A stretch of DNA of 64,000 nt from Arenibacter hampyeongensis. Its GTDB lineage: Bacteria; Bacteroidota; Bacteroidia; Flavobacteriales; Flavobacteriaceae. Below, one piece after another: positions 51,802 through 60,724 of the stretch (its first letter is position 1; every line of letters begins with the position of its first letter). The notes under the pieces were generated by a model. It saw nothing but the letters and a program-made list of their open reading frames with translations, was not told where the DNA came from and did no database searches. The stretch is taken from the NCBI RefSeq assembly GCF_002909255.1, contig NZ_PIOB01000007.1, positions 124,001 through 188,000 on the forward strand, in the 5' to 3' direction. Both the position numbers and the translations under genes were made by a program.

Positions 51802-52947
51802 TTAGTCCAAAGGTTTAAAAAAGGTGGGCTTATAATCAGTTAAAAGTCCTGGGTGAAAGATTTTTATAAGGTCTTTAAGGACCAAATCCGGTCTGTTGGG
51901 AGCCAACTCAAAATAAAGCAATCCTCCAGTTTCTCCTTTGGAATTAGCATAAGTATACACCTTATTATTTCTAAAAGCAGCAAATTGGGAATAATGTCGG
52001 TTGGCCTCTTTTAATTCCAAATAATTGCCAAATTGTGATGGTGAGACCCAAAAATCTGCATCCTTTGCACGTTCAATAACACTCTCCAAACTAAGGGAAA
52101 TACTTCCATTGGTGGCATCGTTGTTCCACAGATAATCTGCATTGGCATCTTCTATAAACCTGGATGCCCAGCTCTTACCGCCTGGCAAGTACCAGATATC
52201 TTTATAAAGAGCTCCACTTAGTACCGTAGGCCTGTTGTTTGCCTGTTTAGCCAGGACCTTTGCACTATTATAGCTATCTTCAATGGCGCGGAATATGCTA
52301 TCTGCCTTTTTTTCCTTTTGAAAAAATGGTGCAAAAAATTTAATCCATTCAGCTTTGCCCAAAGGTGTCTCTTCCGTCCAATCTCCATTATAAACAACTG
52401 GAATATTGGACCTTGTTATGGTCTCATAGGCCTTATTTTTATTGTTTATGCTAAATCCAACCACAACTTCGGGATTTATTGCAATGACCATTTCTGAATT
52501 TAAAGCCTCGTTATTGCCCAAATCCTTTACCAATCCTTCATTTATCCTTTTTCTTGTCAGGGGAGACGAAACGTATTCCGTATCTGGAAATCCTATCAAT
52601 TTATCAGCTTCTCCCAAAGCCTCCAGAGCAGGAATATGGGTAGTGGAGGTAACTACCATTTTTTCAACCGGAACACCTATTATGGCGGTATAGGCATCCT
52701 TGTCCAAGGTAATGATGGCCAATTTTTCTTTGGGTACCAAGGCGTAGGTAAATGTAGCTTCCGATCCCGGCCAAGGAGAAGATACTTTGATCAACGTTAT
52801 ATCTGTGGAGGTGTGCTCGATAGTAAAACCTTGGGCATGATCTATGCTGATACTTTGCGACAAGTCGGAAGGGGGAATAGTAGTTTTCTTAGGCTGTTTG
52901 CAGGACCAAATGGAAAGAAATATTAAAAAAAGGAATGTTTTGTTCAA
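51802..52947 (-). CDS. btuF: ABC transporter substrate-binding lipoprotein, BtuF/FecB-like
   Basis: The 381-residue product has a lipobox ('FLIFLSIWSCKQP', Cys16) and two lobes of the class III binding-protein fold joined by a helix. Landmarks are 'VVTSTTHIPALEALGEADKL', 'IAINPEVVVGFSI', 'IPVVYNGDWTEETPLGKAEW' and 'DADFWVSPSQFGNY'. The start codon is TTG at 52947, 26 bp downstream of a good -33/-7 promoter. Family members bind B12 or ferric chelates in the periplasm; the opposite-strand btuB-btuG locus points to B12. It is the first gene of the three-gene transporter transcript. Confidence 0.9.
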   Translation of the reverse strand: MNKTFLFLIFLSIWSCKQPKKTTIPPSDLSQSISIDHAQGFTIEHTSTDITLIKVSSPWPGSEATFTYALVPKEKLAIITLDKDAYTAIIGVPVEKMVVTSTTHIPALEALGEADKLIGFPDTEYVSSPLTRKRINEGLVKDLGNNEALNSEMVIAINPEVVVGFSINNKNKAYETITRSNIPVVYNGDWTEETPLGKAEWIKFFAPFFQKEKKADSIFRAIEDSYNSAKVLAKQANNRPTVLSGALYKDIWYLPGGKSWASRFIEDANADYLWNNDATNGSISLSLESVIERAKDADFWVSPSQFGNYLELKEANRHYSQFAAFRNNKVYTYANSKGETGGLLYFELAPNRPDLVLKDLIKIFHPGLLTDYKPTFFKPLD

Positions 52948-52972
52948 GAGCTTAAGGGTTTATTAGAGAGTT

Positions 52973-53001
52973 CAAAAGTAGTATTAATTTCTTGAATCAA
53001 A
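52973..53001 (-). promoter_or_regulatory. Flavobacterial promoter for btuFCD-like operon
   Basis: On the minus strand TTTG (52998-53001), a 17-bp spacer and TACTTTTG (52973-52980) match the TTTG/TAnnTTTG consensus. The TTG start of the binding protein lies 25 bp further on, leaving no room for a riboswitch on this transcript. Confidence 0.65.
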
Positions 53002-53072
53002 ATTTATCCAAGCCTAACAAAGGTCATAATTTATTGTAGGGATAGTATTTATTTTTGGACAAATCCAAACCT

Positions 53073-53204
53073 ATGAGAGGAGATTCCAATACATTAATTT
53101 ATATAGTTGCCGCTGTAATTGTCTTACATTTTATTGTTGGTTTTCTTTGGCTGGCCTATAAACTAAATAGAAAAAAGTACAGTGATAATTCCAAAAAAAA
53201 GTAG
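53073..53204 (+). CDS. Small membrane protein (43 aa) beside B12 riboswitch
   Basis: ATG at 53073 to TAG at 53204. The protein runs 'MRGDSNTLIYIVAAVIVLHF', 'IVGFLWLAYKLNRKKYSDNS', 'KKK': one transmembrane helix with an acidic/polar N-terminus and a Lys-rich cytoplasmic tail. The composition and positive-inside layout argue for a real gene. It sits in the 508-bp divergent region between the two B12 uptake operons, upstream of the riboswitch and so outside its control. TATTTTTG just upstream could be its -7 element. Confidence 0.6.
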   Translation: MRGDSNTLIYIVAAVIVLHFIVGFLWLAYKLNRKKYSDNSKKK

Positions 53205-53249
53205 TAGTTTCGCTGCGAATTTTGGTTTTTATTCTCTTAATATAGGAGG

Positions 53250-53411
53250 ATAGGATTAAAAGGGAATTCGGTGAGATTCCGAAACTGTTCCCGCAACTGT
53301 GAGCTCAGTCCGTGTAAAATGGATGGCTATCATTTCTTCTAATACCACTGCCCTATGTTTGAGGGTGGGAAGGTAAATGATAGTACGCAAGTCAGGAGAC
53401 CTGCCATATTC
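53250..53411 (+). ncRNA. Cobalamin (vitamin B12) riboswitch
   Basis: Core elements in order: AAAAGGGAATTCGGTGA near 53258 (the GGGAA..GGTG block), CCCGCAACTGTGAG near 53290, CCACTGCCC at 53345 with GGGTGGGAAGG near 53372, a long stem CTATCATTT/AAATGATAG, and the B12 box GCAAGTCAGGAGACCTGCC at 53387-53405. The B12 box ends 50 bp before the btuB ATG. In this class, B12 binding usually hides the ribosome site or start, shutting down the receptor when the vitamin is plentiful. TAGTTTCG near 53204-53211 is a possible -7 element for the leader. Confidence 0.96.
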
Positions 53412-53455
53412 ATCACTAAATAGAATAGATCTTCGGGCAAAGGGTCTTCTTGAAT

Positions 53456-55300
53456 ATGGAAAAAAAACAAATATTTTTATTTTTATTGGGACTTTTGACC
53501 TTGGCGCAGGTTTTTGGGCAAAGGGACAGTATTATTGTTTTGGACGAGGTGGTTTTGAGTGATGCCAAACTTCTTCATTTCTCCAAGGGTGCCAAAATAG
53601 GGGTTTTTAAGGATTCCATCCAACAAAAAAGTGGTGCTTCCCTAACCGATTTATTGCGGTATAACTCCAATATCTATTTTAAGGAAAATGGTTATGGAAT
53701 GGTGTCCTCTGCTTCTTTTCGAGGAACCAACGCCCAACAGACCGCGGTAGTTTGGAACGGGATAAATATAAATTCACAACTTACAGGCCAGACAGATTTT
53801 AACACTTTGATTCCTGGAAATTACGACAATGTAGTAGTCAGGAGTGGGGGAGGTAGTGTGCAATACGGAAGTGGGGCCGTGGGCGGAACCATTTTGTTGA
53901 ACGATGATTTCAAGTTCAATGAAGGCTGGAAAAATAATTTACTAACAAGTTACGGAAGTTTTAATACCAGTAAATTGGCCTTTAACACTTCACTTGGAAA
54001 AGAAAAAATATCGTTTCATTTTGGTATTAATCACCTTGCTTCGGAAAACGATTATAAATATTTGGGAACGAATAGGAAAAATGAGAATGGAGCCTATGAC
54101 CACATTAATTTAAATGCCAACTTTGGCTTTATTTTGTCCGAAACCCAAATATTAAAAGTATACCATAACACATTTTTTGGAGACAGGGATTTTTCCGGGA
54201 CATTGACGGCCCCTGCTGATGAAAATTATAAGGATGTAAATCACAGGTCGCTTTTGGAGCTGGGCAGTTTCAATGAACGGAAGGTAGCCAGATTAAAGGT
54301 TGGGCATTTGTACGAACGTTATCGTTATTTTCCCAATAAGCAAAGAGAGGAGTTTAGTTTTGGGCAGGCCAATACCTTTCTTGCCAACTACGACTATAAA
54401 TATCAATTAAACAAGATTGCCTTAAATGGAATAATCGATTTTTCTTCGATTAGGGCCAAAGGGACCTCTATTGAAAACGCGGATAGAAATTTTATGGCAG
54501 GTACTTTTATGTTTTTACATGCCGTTTCCGACAGATTTGATTATGGAGTAAACTTTAGAAAGGAAGTTGTCAGTGATTTTGATAGTCCATTTCTTTTTTC
54601 GTTGAACAGTAGTTATGAGGTAGCCAAAAACTACACTTTAGCTATTAATGCTTCCAAAAACCATAGGATTCCGACCTTCAATGACCTTTATTGGACAGGC
54701 GCCGGGGCTAGCGGTAATTTGGAGGTCATGCCCGAAAGCTCATGGCAGCTGGAAATGGGTCAATCCCTAAAAGGTAAAAGGTATGCCCTTTCGGCAAATG
54801 TGTATGCCATTGCAACCGATAATTTAATCCAGTGGCGACCCAATAATCAGGGCACTTGGATGGCGATGAATGTTCAGGATGTTTCCCAATACGGATTTGA
54901 ATTCGGTTTTGATTGGAAAAAGAAATGGGGAAACCACAACGTAGCTTGGGAAAGTGAATATAGCTTTACCAAATCTACCGATAACACCACCAATAATCAA
55001 TTGCTTTATGTCCCTGAGCATTTGATAAGGTCAAACATGGCCTATCAATACAAGAAGCTGGTAGTCTTTTATCAACTCCTGTACAACGGTTCGGTCTATA
55101 CTACTACAGATAACAGTGAAAGTTTGGCAGGTTATATAGTGGCCAATATGGGGTTGGATTATCATTTGCCGAAAATAGCCAAAATCAACTTTGTTTTTGG
55201 TCTAAAAGTGAACAACATATTTAATAAAAATTATCAGAATGTGGCATATAGGCCTATGCCCAATAGAAATTTTCAACTACAATTATTTACTAAATTTTAA
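53456..55300 (+). CDS. btuB: TonB-dependent vitamin B12 receptor, BtuB-like
   Basis: The 614-residue outer-membrane protein starts at the ATG at 53456, two codons after a TTG. A signal peptide ('IFLFLLGLLTLAQVFGQ') is followed by the plug domain ('ASLTDLLRYNSNIYFKENGY', 'SSASFRGTNAQQTAVVWNGI', 'VVRSGGGSVQYGSGAVGGTI') and a beta barrel ending in 'RPMPNRNFQLQLFTKF' with a terminal aromatic. No carboxypeptidase-like N-terminal extension is seen, so it is a short BtuB-type receptor rather than SusC. The cobalamin riboswitch immediately upstream sets the substrate. The BtuG-like gene follows by 14 bp. Confidence 0.94.
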   Translation: MEKKQIFLFLLGLLTLAQVFGQRDSIIVLDEVVLSDAKLLHFSKGAKIGVFKDSIQQKSGASLTDLLRYNSNIYFKENGYGMVSSASFRGTNAQQTAVVWNGININSQLTGQTDFNTLIPGNYDNVVVRSGGGSVQYGSGAVGGTILLNDDFKFNEGWKNNLLTSYGSFNTSKLAFNTSLGKEKISFHFGINHLASENDYKYLGTNRKNENGAYDHINLNANFGFILSETQILKVYHNTFFGDRDFSGTLTAPADENYKDVNHRSLLELGSFNERKVARLKVGHLYERYRYFPNKQREEFSFGQANTFLANYDYKYQLNKIALNGIIDFSSIRAKGTSIENADRNFMAGTFMFLHAVSDRFDYGVNFRKEVVSDFDSPFLFSLNSSYEVAKNYTLAINASKNHRIPTFNDLYWTGAGASGNLEVMPESSWQLEMGQSLKGKRYALSANVYAIATDNLIQWRPNNQGTWMAMNVQDVSQYGFEFGFDWKKKWGNHNVAWESEYSFTKSTDNTTNNQLLYVPEHLIRSNMAYQYKKLVVFYQLLYNGSVYTTTDNSESLAGYIVANMGLDYHLPKIAKINFVFGLKVNNIFNKNYQNVAYRPMPNRNFQLQLFTKF

Positions 55301-55314
55301 ATCAGCTTAAACAA

Positions 55315-56370
55315 ATGAAGATTAGAAATGTATTTTTATCCCTATTGATTATCGGCCTTTCATGGTCATGTACCAATGATGATGACGAGGTTCAAGAACC
55401 TTTGGGTGATTACGAAAATGGAATATTGGTTTCCAACGAAGGTCCCTTTAGCAACGGCTCGGGAACTGTCTCTTTTATTTCGGACGATCTATCGCTGGTA
55501 GAGAATAGTATTTTTAAAAAGACGAATGATGAAGACCTAGGCAATATTGTACAGTCCATCGGCTTTACAGACGATGAAGCCTTTATTATAGCAAATGTAT
55601 CCAACAAGATAAATGTTGTAAACAGATATACATTTGAAAAAATAGCAAGTATTACCGAAGGCTTAAACAATCCGAGGTATTTCATAGCGGTAAACGGAAA
55701 GGGCTATGTCACCAATTGGGGAGACACGGCAGATGATTCCGATGATTTTGTTGCCATTATAAATCTGCAAAATTATACTGTTGAAGGAACCATATCTGTA
55801 GTATTGGGACCTGAAGCCATTTTGGCGAAGGACAATACGGTTTATGTAGCCCATCAGGGAGCTTGGGGACAAAATAATAAGGTTTCCGTAATAAATACCA
55901 CTTCCAATGAGGTAGTAAAAACGCTTACGGTCGGCGATGTGCCCAATTCTATGCAATTGGATGGTTCTGGAAACCTTTGGGTATTGGCATCAGGTAAGCC
56001 GTCGTACACTGACGATGAAACGGCTGGAGTACTATCTAGGATCAATACGGCCACAAATGTAGTAGATTCCAATTTCCAATTTGAAACTACCCAGCATCCT
56101 GGGGGATTAAATTTAGATGGAGGGGATTTGTATTATAAATTAGGTGATAAGGTATATGAACAAAATTTGTCCGCCACTAGCTTGAGTCTGGATGTAGCAT
56201 TGGAAGGCGTCAGTTTTTATACTATGGTAGTAAAGGAGGGAAGGTTATACGGTACCGATGCTGGCGATTACGCAAGCAATGGAACACTTACGGTCTATGA
56301 TTTAAATACCAAATTGGCCATAGAAACCCTAACATTGGGAGTTATTCCTGGAGGAATTTACTTCAATTAG
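55315..56370 (+). CDS. btuG: BtuG-like surface beta-propeller lipoprotein (DUF5074/YncE type)
   Basis: The 351-residue product has a lipobox ('LLIIGLSWSCTNDDDEV') with acidic residues after Cys, a likely surface-export signal. The rest is a YncE-like seven-bladed propeller with repeats such as 'VNRYTFEKIASITEGLNNPR', 'LQNYTVEGTISVVLGPEAIL' and 'TTSNEVVKTLTVGDVPNSMQ'. In gut Bacteroides, BtuG is a surface propeller that binds B12 tightly and sits on BtuB. Its place 14 bp after a riboswitch-controlled btuB makes this the marine equivalent (inference from context and fold). A bidirectional terminator follows. Confidence 0.82.
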   Translation: MKIRNVFLSLLIIGLSWSCTNDDDEVQEPLGDYENGILVSNEGPFSNGSGTVSFISDDLSLVENSIFKKTNDEDLGNIVQSIGFTDDEAFIIANVSNKINVVNRYTFEKIASITEGLNNPRYFIAVNGKGYVTNWGDTADDSDDFVAIINLQNYTVEGTISVVLGPEAILAKDNTVYVAHQGAWGQNNKVSVINTTSNEVVKTLTVGDVPNSMQLDGSGNLWVLASGKPSYTDDETAGVLSRINTATNVVDSNFQFETTQHPGGLNLDGGDLYYKLGDKVYEQNLSATSLSLDVALEGVSFYTMVVKEGRLYGTDAGDYASNGTLTVYDLNTKLAIETLTLGVIPGGIYFN

Positions 56371-56398
56371 GGATATAGAGCTGTAATCTACAGAAATT

Positions 56399-56450
56399 GA
56401 AACCCCACTTTTACTAGGTAGAGAACTAGTAAAAGTGGGGTTTCTTTATT
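56399..56450. terminator. Bidirectional terminator between btuG-like and S41 genes
   Basis: A perfect 19-bp stem (56399-56417 with 56426-56444; core CCCCACTTTTACTAG) with an 8-base loop and T-rich flank separates two convergent genes. Confidence 0.9.
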
Positions 56451-56500
56451 GGAATTGAACTAAATATCTGATCATTAGTATTTTTCGGAATTTGGAAACC

Positions 56501-57973
56501 CTATTGAAATGGAATATCAATAGGTTTATCCAAATACATATTGTCTTTTAGGATGGTAAACATTTTAGAGTTGGACGCTTCGTTTATGGGCATCTTTACA
56601 GTAAAGTCCCTCTTTGCACTTACCCCGGTAATTTCTTGAATGGCCCTTGCCAAAAGTGGTTCATTGATGTCTCCCAGAATGCCAAGGTTGGAAAGATCTT
56701 CCTTCAAAACTACATCAGGTGCGAGACCGGAGGTGTAGTCTGAAAAACCATCGGAATTCTCATTTCTACCCATTAACGGCTGCATTGCCCACAAATTGCC
56801 AGGATTTATTTTGTTCTCCCTACCTGCCCTATAAATGTAGTCGTTGTCTATATCATCTACCATAGTTACGGAAAATTCATTCTTTCCCCTTGTGGTCTCA
56901 CCAATATGAACAACATCTAAATATGGAGCCAATCCGTTCATGACCAATTCACTGGCCGAGGCGGAGCTACCTGTAGCAAGAACATATACGGTATTCAGGT
57001 TTAGGCTGTTCAAGTCTGTTCCTTTGTCTGTTTTGTTGGCGAAATAATCTTCGAGTTGTTCCTTTTTAAGGAGCCCCTGTATTTTATCGTTCCATCGTTG
57101 CCTTACATATAATTCATCAGTATTGGTACCATAGATCATACTGGCCAATAATCTGGAACTGTTTACGGAGCCACCAGGGTTATAACGTAGGTCAACTACC
57201 AATTCCGTAGCCCCTTCCGTTTTAAATTGTCCGAAAGCCGTATTCAATTGTTCATTATACCCACTTGTAAAGCCATTGTACATTAGGTAGCCAATTTTCG
57301 TCCCGTTGACCTCTACGGTCTTGGCCACCAATATGGGATTTTCTTGCAATCCCTCTTCCTTGGTCAATGTTACTTCCTTATCATTATCCGTAACAACCGT
57401 GCCGGAAATATCTGCCATTCCAAGGGTATAGGTATCTGAATTTCCAAAAAGTAGATCAACATAATTGGAATCGGTAAGTTGAGTGCCGTTTACACGTGTA
57501 AATATTTCCCCTCTTTCAATATCTTTGGTAGAAGCGTCGGAATTTGGAATTATGTATCGCACGTACCCAAAAAGATTGGTGCTGCCCTCATTGCGCGCCA
57601 ACCCATATTCCAATCCATTGCTTTTTGTAACACCTTCCAAGGCATTTACCAAGGTTTTGTAATCGTCTTCTACAAAGCTAAACCTATCAATAGCCGTACT
57701 GCTCCCAACAATATTTGAGTGCTTGTAACAGGTTTGGTAGAAGAACTCTTCGGGATCGGGATATTTTTCGAGATAGGCAACATAATCCTCATTGGTGTTA
57801 AATCTATTGTCACCTAGATTGGGCGCATCTGCCTGCCAAAAATACCATTGGTTTAGACCTTGCCACATAAAGTTCTGTACAGTTGTCTCCTTTGGATAGG
57901 TGAATGCATCATCATCCTTGTCCGAACAGGAAAGAATTACGGCAATTAAAAGAAAACCTAGAATTTTTTTCAT
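56501..57973 (-). CDS. S41-family peptidase lipoprotein, paralogue 1
   Basis: The 490-residue product has a lipobox ('LLIAVILSCSDKDDD') with a surface-type acidic stretch. After an N-terminal helical region ('TTVQNFMWQGLNQWYFWQAD') comes a PDZ-like segment ('ASTKDIERGEIFTRVNGTQL') and the C-terminal-processing peptidase domain: 'ELVVDLRYNPGGSVNSSRLL', nucleophile Ser in 'ATGSSASASELVMNGL' and Lys in 'ETTRGKNEFSVTMVD', the Ser/Lys dyad. It cleaves proteins near hydrophobic C-termini in relatives. It is a clear paralogue of the next gene, which lies 96 bp upstream. Confidence 0.9.
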   Translation of the reverse strand: MKKILGFLLIAVILSCSDKDDDAFTYPKETTVQNFMWQGLNQWYFWQADAPNLGDNRFNTNEDYVAYLEKYPDPEEFFYQTCYKHSNIVGSSTAIDRFSFVEDDYKTLVNALEGVTKSNGLEYGLARNEGSTNLFGYVRYIIPNSDASTKDIERGEIFTRVNGTQLTDSNYVDLLFGNSDTYTLGMADISGTVVTDNDKEVTLTKEEGLQENPILVAKTVEVNGTKIGYLMYNGFTSGYNEQLNTAFGQFKTEGATELVVDLRYNPGGSVNSSRLLASMIYGTNTDELYVRQRWNDKIQGLLKKEQLEDYFANKTDKGTDLNSLNLNTVYVLATGSSASASELVMNGLAPYLDVVHIGETTRGKNEFSVTMVDDIDNDYIYRAGRENKINPGNLWAMQPLMGRNENSDGFSDYTSGLAPDVVLKEDLSNLGILGDINEPLLARAIQEITGVSAKRDFTVKMPINEASNSKMFTILKDNMYLDKPIDIPFQ

Positions 57974-58069
57974 GATGGTATTGTAATGTTAATTGCTTTG
58001 CACACTATTTTAACTTGTCTGGTTGGACAGTTTTATGCTGTACAGACACCAATTGTTGTGTTTTAGCTA

Positions 58070-59554
58070 TTATTTTTTTGTCAAGTTTAATGGATTTTTA
58101 ATATCCATAAACATATTATCCCTGATTTTTGTGAACATTTTGGAACTACTGATCAAATTAACTGGAATATCAACCGTAAAATCCATTTTGGCGGAAGTTC
58201 CTGTAATCTCTCCAATAGCCTTGGCTAAAAGAGGTTCATTGATATTCCCCAATACACCTAAATTGGATAAATCCTCCTTCAAAGTAATATTTGGCATTAG
58301 TCCGTTCGTGTATTCGGAAAAGCCATCGGCATTTTCGTTTCTTCCAATTAAGGGTTGTATGGCCCACTGATTCTCCGGATTGATCTTATCTTCCCTGTTT
58401 GGGCTGTATACATTTCCATTCTCGAAATCGTCAACAAAGGTAACCGAAAATTCATTTTTGCCTGTTGTTGTGGTTCCTATATGGATAACATCAATATACG
58501 GTTCCAGGCCATTCATTACCAATTCACTTGCCGATGCAGTACTCCCGGTAGCCAATATATAAACCTTGTTTAGTCCCAAGGTATTTAGAGGGGTATTGTT
58601 GCCCGTCTTATCTGCAAAATACTCAATAAGGTCGGTATCCTTAAATTCCAATTGCAGCTTTTGGTTATATCGTGCCTTAAGAAAAACACTATTGGTAAAT
58701 GTACCATAAATCATACTGGACAATAATCTGGCCGAATTAACCGATCCACCTGGATTGTACCTTAAATCCAACACCAAATCTGTTACGGCAGCAGACTTGA
58801 ACTCTCCAAAGGCATCATTCAACTGTTCATCAAATTCGTTGGTAAAGCCATTGTACATTAGATAGCCTATTTTCTTACCTCCAGTTTCCAATACATTGCT
58901 GATAAATATCGGGTTCTCGGTTAAATTGGCCTCTTTGGTTAAAGTAACTTCCCTGTCTGTGTTTGTAATGGTATTATTGGAGATATCCGCCATATTTAAA
59001 GTATAGGTATCACTTTCACCAAACAAAAGATCTACATAATTATTCAAGTTAAGGGTAGTGCCATTAACACCGGTGAAAATATCCCCCCTTTTAATATCCT
59101 TTGCAGAGGCATTGGAATTAGGGACGATGTAACGCACATAACCATAAACATCATCACTATCGGCAAATAAACTCAAACCAAATTCCACACCGTTGCTCTT
59201 GGAAATTCCAGCAAAGGATTGGGTCAATTCCTTATAATCATCCGCGTAAAAACTAAAGCGGTCTTCACTGAAAAGTAATTTGTCATCGAAAAATTTTCCC
59301 GGTTCTTGCTCAGATTCCAAAAAGGACACATACTCCTTATTGGTTCCAAAGCGGTCATCGCCCAAATCCGTGACATCACTTTGCCAAAAATAATAGGCAT
59401 TCATAGTCTGCCACATAAAATCCTGGACCGTTATATCTATTTCTGGCGCAGGAATTATTTCTTCAATTTCCTCGTTAACCAGTGCGTCATCATTCTTACT
59501 ACAACTGTTGAGAAACAAACTCAATCCCAAAAATGCAAATAAATACTTCTTCAT
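58070..59554 (-). CDS. S41-family peptidase lipoprotein, paralogue 2
   Basis: The start is placed at the ATG at 59554 (494 residues), giving a normal lipobox ('LGLSLFLNSCSKNDD'). Domain order and motifs match paralogue 1: 'TVQDFMWQTMNAYYFWQSD', PDZ-like 'ASAKDIKRGDIFTGVNGTTL', 'DLVLDLRYNPGGSVNSARLL', Ser in 'ATGSTASASELVMNGL' and Lys in 'TTTGKNEFSVTFVDD'. Identity looks above one half. It is divergent from an ECF sigma operon across 241 bp; that spacing allows shared control. Confidence 0.9.
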   Translation of the reverse strand: MKKYLFAFLGLSLFLNSCSKNDDALVNEEIEEIIPAPEIDITVQDFMWQTMNAYYFWQSDVTDLGDDRFGTNKEYVSFLESEQEPGKFFDDKLLFSEDRFSFYADDYKELTQSFAGISKSNGVEFGLSLFADSDDVYGYVRYIVPNSNASAKDIKRGDIFTGVNGTTLNLNNYVDLLFGESDTYTLNMADISNNTITNTDREVTLTKEANLTENPIFISNVLETGGKKIGYLMYNGFTNEFDEQLNDAFGEFKSAAVTDLVLDLRYNPGGSVNSARLLSSMIYGTFTNSVFLKARYNQKLQLEFKDTDLIEYFADKTGNNTPLNTLGLNKVYILATGSTASASELVMNGLEPYIDVIHIGTTTTGKNEFSVTFVDDFENGNVYSPNREDKINPENQWAIQPLIGRNENADGFSEYTNGLMPNITLKEDLSNLGVLGNINEPLLAKAIGEITGTSAKMDFTVDIPVNLISSSKMFTKIRDNMFMDIKNPLNLTKK

Positions 59555-59721
59555 AATTTTATAATAATTGCCAAAATAGATTATGGTTTGGCGTGCAAAT
59601 ATCATTCCATTAAAAAAGCATTTATCAGTTTTGGGGAACGATTTTATTTATATACGGATATATTACCTATTTGGTTTCCATAGGGCTAAATTACTTACAT
59701 TGTAAGGAAATAGAAACTAAT

Positions 59722-59747
59722 TGTAACAAAATTCGATGTATGTCGTC
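59722..59747 (+). promoter_or_regulatory. ECF-type promoter upstream of sigma factor gene
   Basis: TGTAAC (59722-59727), 16 bp, then CGTC (59744-59747) resembles ECF sigma promoters (AAC -35 and CGTC -10). It lies 48 bp before the sigma gene start and suggests self-activation. Confidence 0.5.
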
Positions 59748-59795
59748 TTCCCTATGTAAGCCTGTTATGGAGGATTATAAAACAACTAAACCAAA

Positions 59796-60305
59796 ATGCA
59801 ACAAACTGAGTTTTTAAATGTGGTTTTACCATTTAAGGATAAACTTTATAGGCTGGCCAAGCGCTTATTGGTCTCTAAAGAAGAAGCTGAGGATGCCACA
59901 CAAGAAATCTTAATGAAGCTTTGGTCCAAGAAAAAAATGATCACTGGCTATAATAATGTGGAGGCTTATGCCATGATGATGACCAAGAATTTTTGCTTGG
60001 ACCGACTTAAATCCAAACAGGCCGGTAACTTAAAATTGGTTCATAGCAATTATAAGGACGAAAATGTTTCATTGCAGAACCAATTAGAGGTCAGTGATAG
60101 CCTAAGTTGGATAGAAAAAATTATGGAAGAATTGCCCCAGCAGCAAAAAATGGTACTTCAATTGCGGGATGTGGAGCAATATGAATTTGAAGAAATAGCA
60201 GAATTATTGGGTATGAGTGCCACTGCGGTAAGAGTAGCCTTATCCAGAGCAAGAAAAACTGTGAGGGAAAAATTAGTACAAAAGCACAATTATGGAATTC
60301 AATAA
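59796..60305 (+). CDS. ECF-type RNA polymerase sigma factor
   Basis: The 169-residue sigma-70 family protein has region 2 ('YRLAKRLLVSKEEAEDATQE', 'ILMKLWSKKKMITGYNNVEA', 'YAMMMTKNFCLDRLKSKQ') and region 4 ('LPQQQKMVLQLRDVEQYEFE', 'EIAELLGMSATAVRVALSRA'). It directs polymerase to envelope or stress genes. Its stop overlaps the start of the next gene by 14 bp, so the two are coupled. An ECF-like promoter upstream suggests autoregulation. Confidence 0.95.
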   Translation: MQQTEFLNVVLPFKDKLYRLAKRLLVSKEEAEDATQEILMKLWSKKKMITGYNNVEAYAMMMTKNFCLDRLKSKQAGNLKLVHSNYKDENVSLQNQLEVSDSLSWIEKIMEELPQQQKMVLQLRDVEQYEFEEIAELLGMSATAVRVALSRARKTVREKLVQKHNYGIQ

Positions 60306-60714
60306 CATAGAGAAATTATTGGAAAGGTATTTTGAGGCGACTACTACGGTTGCTGAGGAAGAAATGTTGAGGGAGTATTTTTTAAGGGAGGATATTCCTC
60401 TGCACTTAAAAAGGCACGCTCCAATGTTTCAGTATTTTTCCGTTGCCAAAGAAGAACGGTTTACCAAGCAGGTTCCATTAAAACCTAGAAAAAAAAGTTA
60501 TATAAAGTGGATTTCCATTGCAGCCGTAAGCGTATTGGTATTTGGTATATATTTTGGAAGAAACTATCAAGAACAGAGAGAAGCGGAATATGCCTATCAG
60601 GAAACCAGGAAGGCATTGAGCCTTTTGGCGACCAATCTTGGCAGGGGAACCGAAAAAGTAGCTTATTTAAGGGAATTTGAAGAAACAAAACAAAAAATTT
60701 ACAACAGAAATTAA
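60292..60714 (+). CDS. Probable anti-sigma factor, single-pass membrane protein
   Basis: The 140-residue protein starts inside the sigma gene (14-bp overlap). A cytoplasmic N-terminal ~70 residues ('NNIEKLLERYFEATTTVAEE', 'EMLREYFLREDIPLHLK') resembles the helical sigma-binding part of small anti-sigma factors. One membrane helix follows ('WISIAAVSVLVFGIYFG'), then a ~45-residue coiled periplasmic tail. The tight coupling to an ECF sigma gene is the main support. No zinc-binding HxxxCxxC motif is present. Confidence 0.75.
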   Translation: MEFNNIEKLLERYFEATTTVAEEEMLREYFLREDIPLHLKRHAPMFQYFSVAKEERFTKQVPLKPRKKSYIKWISIAAVSVLVFGIYFGRNYQEQREAEYAYQETRKALSLLATNLGRGTEKVAYLREFEETKQKIYNRN

Positions 60715-60724
60715 ATTTAAAAAG

